This document shows positions 61,871 through 64,000 of a DNA stretch of 64,000 bases, piece by piece. Position numbers and translations under genes: made by a program. Source of the DNA: Pedobacter indicus. GTDB taxonomy: Bacteria; Bacteroidota; Bacteroidia; Sphingobacteriales; Sphingobacteriaceae. Positions within the stretch are counted from its first letter, which is position 1, and each line of letters starts with the position of its first letter. Below the pieces are notes generated by a model, which did no database searches, was not told the origin of the DNA, and worked only from the letters and a program-made list of their open reading frames with translations. The DNA lies in assembly GCF_003449035.1 (NCBI RefSeq), contig NZ_QRGB01000001.1:3286001-3350000 (forward strand), given 5' to 3'.

Positions 61871-64000
61871 TTATTGAGAATTATCTTTTTCCGGGTCAGC
61901 TGTAAAAAGAGCACGGACAATCCGGTCCACATCTTCATCTTTCGAAAACAAATTCCAAAGCAAATTGCTCTTCCCATTCTCTATCATAATTGCAGATATA
62001 CCGTAACGCACCCCCTGCCACTTCATGCTTTCCTGATTTCTCACAAGATTAATTGTCCGAAAACCATATTCATCCCAAAATAATTCTGAATACTCTCGAT
62101 AGACATCGATCAGATTTTTCATTGCAAACTCCGCATTAACCGGGTAGGTAGCAACGGTTGATGACGGGGACACCCAACCTTTGGCATTAACCATTAAACC
62201 TTCACCTAAGCTTATTGGAAGCTGGTTTTCTTCAAGAGATTTGCGATACTGGATTAGAACGTGGTTTTGTAGCTCATGATAATAATTGGCATATTTATCG
62301 CGTTTCCCCCGTGGGTCGAACACTAAAAAAGACGACAATATTCTACTGAGCGACTCTTCGACACCCATCACAGCTAGCGGCAAACCGTAGTGAACATTGT
62401 CTGCGGAACTTAACGACTCCGTCGTATCTACAAGTTGAACCATCGGCCTCAATACAGTTAAATCCGGAGCCTTTGCAGATGTCGTATCCGCAGAGGGCAA
62501 GCTAAGCTCTTCTATATCATCAACAAGAGCCGTATCGACATTGTAAAACCGATTCATTGCATCATTGTAAGAATCTAGCTCGATATTATTATTGGGTGAG
62601 GCCAACGCAAGTAAATAGGTTGTCAGTGCATCCCTACCAAGAAGGGGCAATGCGTTAGAAAATTCGGTCTTTTCCGACCAGTTCGTATAGAGGTATGAAT
62701 CCCGTTCTGTCGTAAACTTGTTCCACTGAACCGCATTCCATATTTCATTGATCTTTTCCCTTAGTTCTGCTTCAACTTGGTTATCTGCATTCAGGTATTG
62801 CTTTGCGGTTAACAAGCCCTGTATGAGCAAAGAAGTACTATTCAAATCAACCACAAAGCCCTCTTCCGCCGAATAAACACCCTCTCCTGTCCGTCCATCC
62901 ATCAATGCCGGAAAGGCACCATAACGAGCCTCTGCCCCACGCAAATACCGCACGATCTTTATTACTCGCGCTGTTAATTGTTCTCGGGTAAAAATCTTTT
63001 GTTCGACACCACTGATACTGGCCATAATAGCAACGCCGGTTAATGCGGGGGAAACAATGGCACTTTTAGTTCCCGGTCTTAATAGCTGCATTCCACTATT
63101 AAACTCTGCGCCGTCAGCAAAATATTTGATATTTGCATGATGTACCATGTCTAGCAGTTCAGCATCGGTCATTGTTTTCGTTTGAACCTTCTCCACCTCA
63201 CTAAAGGGGGACTCACGATACTGGTAATCTACCCAGGCTATTTTATAATAATACTCCTTCCCTGTCTCAGGAACCACATCGCTATAACGACTCGAAAAGA
63301 CCGGCCGTATCGCCACGGGTTGGAAATCCTTATTATCCTCCGAACGGTAAATCTTTATATAACGTAGACTCGGTGTTAAAGGGAGACGCCAGGTAATATC
63401 AACATGGCGTTCAAAAGCCTTAACATGCTGCAGAACCGCTGCACCGGTTAAACGATTTTGCGGAGTTCGCCGCGGAAGAACTTCAATTTGATCAATATAA
63501 AGTAAATGATTCTTACCGTCACTCCCAGACTGGACAAAACTAATAGCGGCAATACCTTTATCAGTCTGAAATTGCCCAATCTGATTCAGCGGTATTTCTA
63601 CTGAAACCCACATATTCTCTTGATATGAATCGATATAATTCGCTAATTGTACTTGATCAGTTTTACTCGAATCAGCATGAATCAGTTGGATTGCAGGCAG
63701 TTCTGTTACTTCAGTTGGAGAATGTACGTAGAGTTTAAAAATCAAAACTGAATTATTCTCCGGAAGGTAGTTGTCCTGATAAAAGATGTCTGCATTCCAT
63801 TCACCTCCCTCAGCGGATACATACTTCAATACCAGTGAATTTTTCGGCGTAAAAAAAACGGAATCAGACACCGGCAAGTTCTTCCGTACGTTCATAATCC
63901 AACTTGACCCAGCATAGGTCACCTTACTATTCGCATAACTATATGGCAAATTGCTATTAGCAAACAGAACCTCAGGATAGGTATCAGCTTTTACAACTGT
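61871..64000 (-). CDS. Glycoamylase-like protein with N-terminal carbohydrate-binding region (5' end outside window)
   Basis: The frame stays open past position 64000, so the true start lies outside the window; at least 709 residues are visible. An N-terminal beta region (about 20-175) resembles a galactose-binding/CBM domain and is followed by a fibronectin-type segment (about 185-270). The C-terminal domain has AELLDMVHHANIKYFADGA, a segment with SPALTGVAIMASISGV and VNAEFAMKNLIDVYREYSELFWDEYGF, the helical barrel pattern of glycoamylase-like proteins (PF10091/GH144 relatives). It probably degrades a glucan. The signal peptide cannot be seen. Confidence 0.75.
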   Translation of the reverse strand, partial: TVVKADTYPEVLFANSNLPYSYANSKVTYAGSSWIMNVRKNLPVSDSVFFTPKNSLVLKYVSAEGGEWNADIFYQDNYLPENNSVLIFKLYVHSPTEVTELPAIQLIHADSSKTDQVQLANYIDSYQENMWVSVEIPLNQIGQFQTDKGIAAISFVQSGSDGKNHLLYIDQIEVLPRRTPQNRLTGAAVLQHVKAFERHVDITWRLPLTPSLRYIKIYRSEDNKDFQPVAIRPVFSSRYSDVVPETGKEYYYKIAWVDYQYRESPFSEVEKVQTKTMTDAELLDMVHHANIKYFADGAEFNSGMQLLRPGTKSAIVSPALTGVAIMASISGVEQKIFTREQLTARVIKIVRYLRGAEARYGAFPALMDGRTGEGVYSAEEGFVVDLNSTSLLIQGLLTAKQYLNADNQVEAELREKINEIWNAVQWNKFTTERDSYLYTNWSEKTEFSNALPLLGRDALTTYLLALASPNNNIELDSYNDAMNRFYNVDTALVDDIEELSLPSADTTSAKAPDLTVLRPMVQLVDTTESLSSADNVHYGLPLAVMGVEESLSRILSSFLVFDPRGKRDKYANYYHELQNHVLIQYRKSLEENQLPISLGEGLMVNAKGWVSPSSTVATYPVNAEFAMKNLIDVYREYSELFWDEYGFRTINLVRNQESMKWQGVRYGISAIMIENGKSNLLWNLFSKDEDVDRIVRALFTADPEKDNSQ

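Overview
This window looks like chromosomal DNA from a Bacteroidota bacterium, most like the order Sphingobacteriales (Sphingobacterium/Pedobacter relatives; genus not resolved). The reasons are SusC/SusD-type outer-membrane genes, DUF1080 proteins, Bacteroidota promoters of the form TTTG-N18-20-TAnnTTTG before many genes, very few Shine-Dalgarno sites, moderate to low GC, and the gene neighbourhoods rpsU-xerC-hpf and alaS/M23/MerR.

Positions 1 to about 3,940 are the end of an integrated mobile element. It holds a strongly folded leader RNA candidate, a receiver-only pseudo response regulator, an ArdA-type antirestriction protein, a 53-aa ORF and a large serine recombinase. The recombinase reading frame runs out of the element into the terminator and antisense strand of a host tRNA-Lys(UUU) gene, so the junction lies beside that tRNA.

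Positions 4,187 to 31,854 are mostly housekeeping: an amidohydrolase lipoprotein, prmC, ribD with an EamA permease and an IMPACT protein, a PPK2 kinase, PBP1A, a large protease/propeller/barrel protein, a LexA-like repressor facing a GIY-YIG protein, 3-hydroxybutyryl-CoA dehydrogenase, an arginine group (argS, arginase, arginine decarboxylase), an RluA-type synthase, two response regulators, a TlpA-like lipoprotein, alaS, an M23 peptidase, a MerR regulator, fbp and a phosphoesterase.

Positions 31,866 to 36,551 hold trmN6 and a Mn/Fe/Zn-type ABC importer. One permease carries a complete-looking DtxR/MntR-like C-terminal domain, and a perfect palindrome sits inside the spacer of the operon promoter. 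This is the most striking regulatory arrangement in the window.

Positions 36,631 to 49,211 hold an AgcS symporter, a 40-aa membrane protein, a Tat-exported Gfo/Idh oxidoreductase with two DUF1080 proteins (three DUF1080 domains in all), then SusD and SusC. Together they suggest oxidation-based glycoside breakdown in the periplasm. A 24-bp perfect hairpin fused to 11-bp phased repeats separates the two operons.

Positions 49,264 to 64,000 hold glycerol uptake and phosphorylation (glpF, glpK) facing a DeoR regulator, a trans-sulfuration enzyme, egtB-egtD for ergothioneine, proS, a low-complexity lipoprotein, an OmpP1/FadL-like porin, and rpsU-xerC-hpf. In that last group rpsU and hpf carry Shine-Dalgarno sequences that are unusual for this phylum. 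The window ends inside a glycoamylase-like gene.
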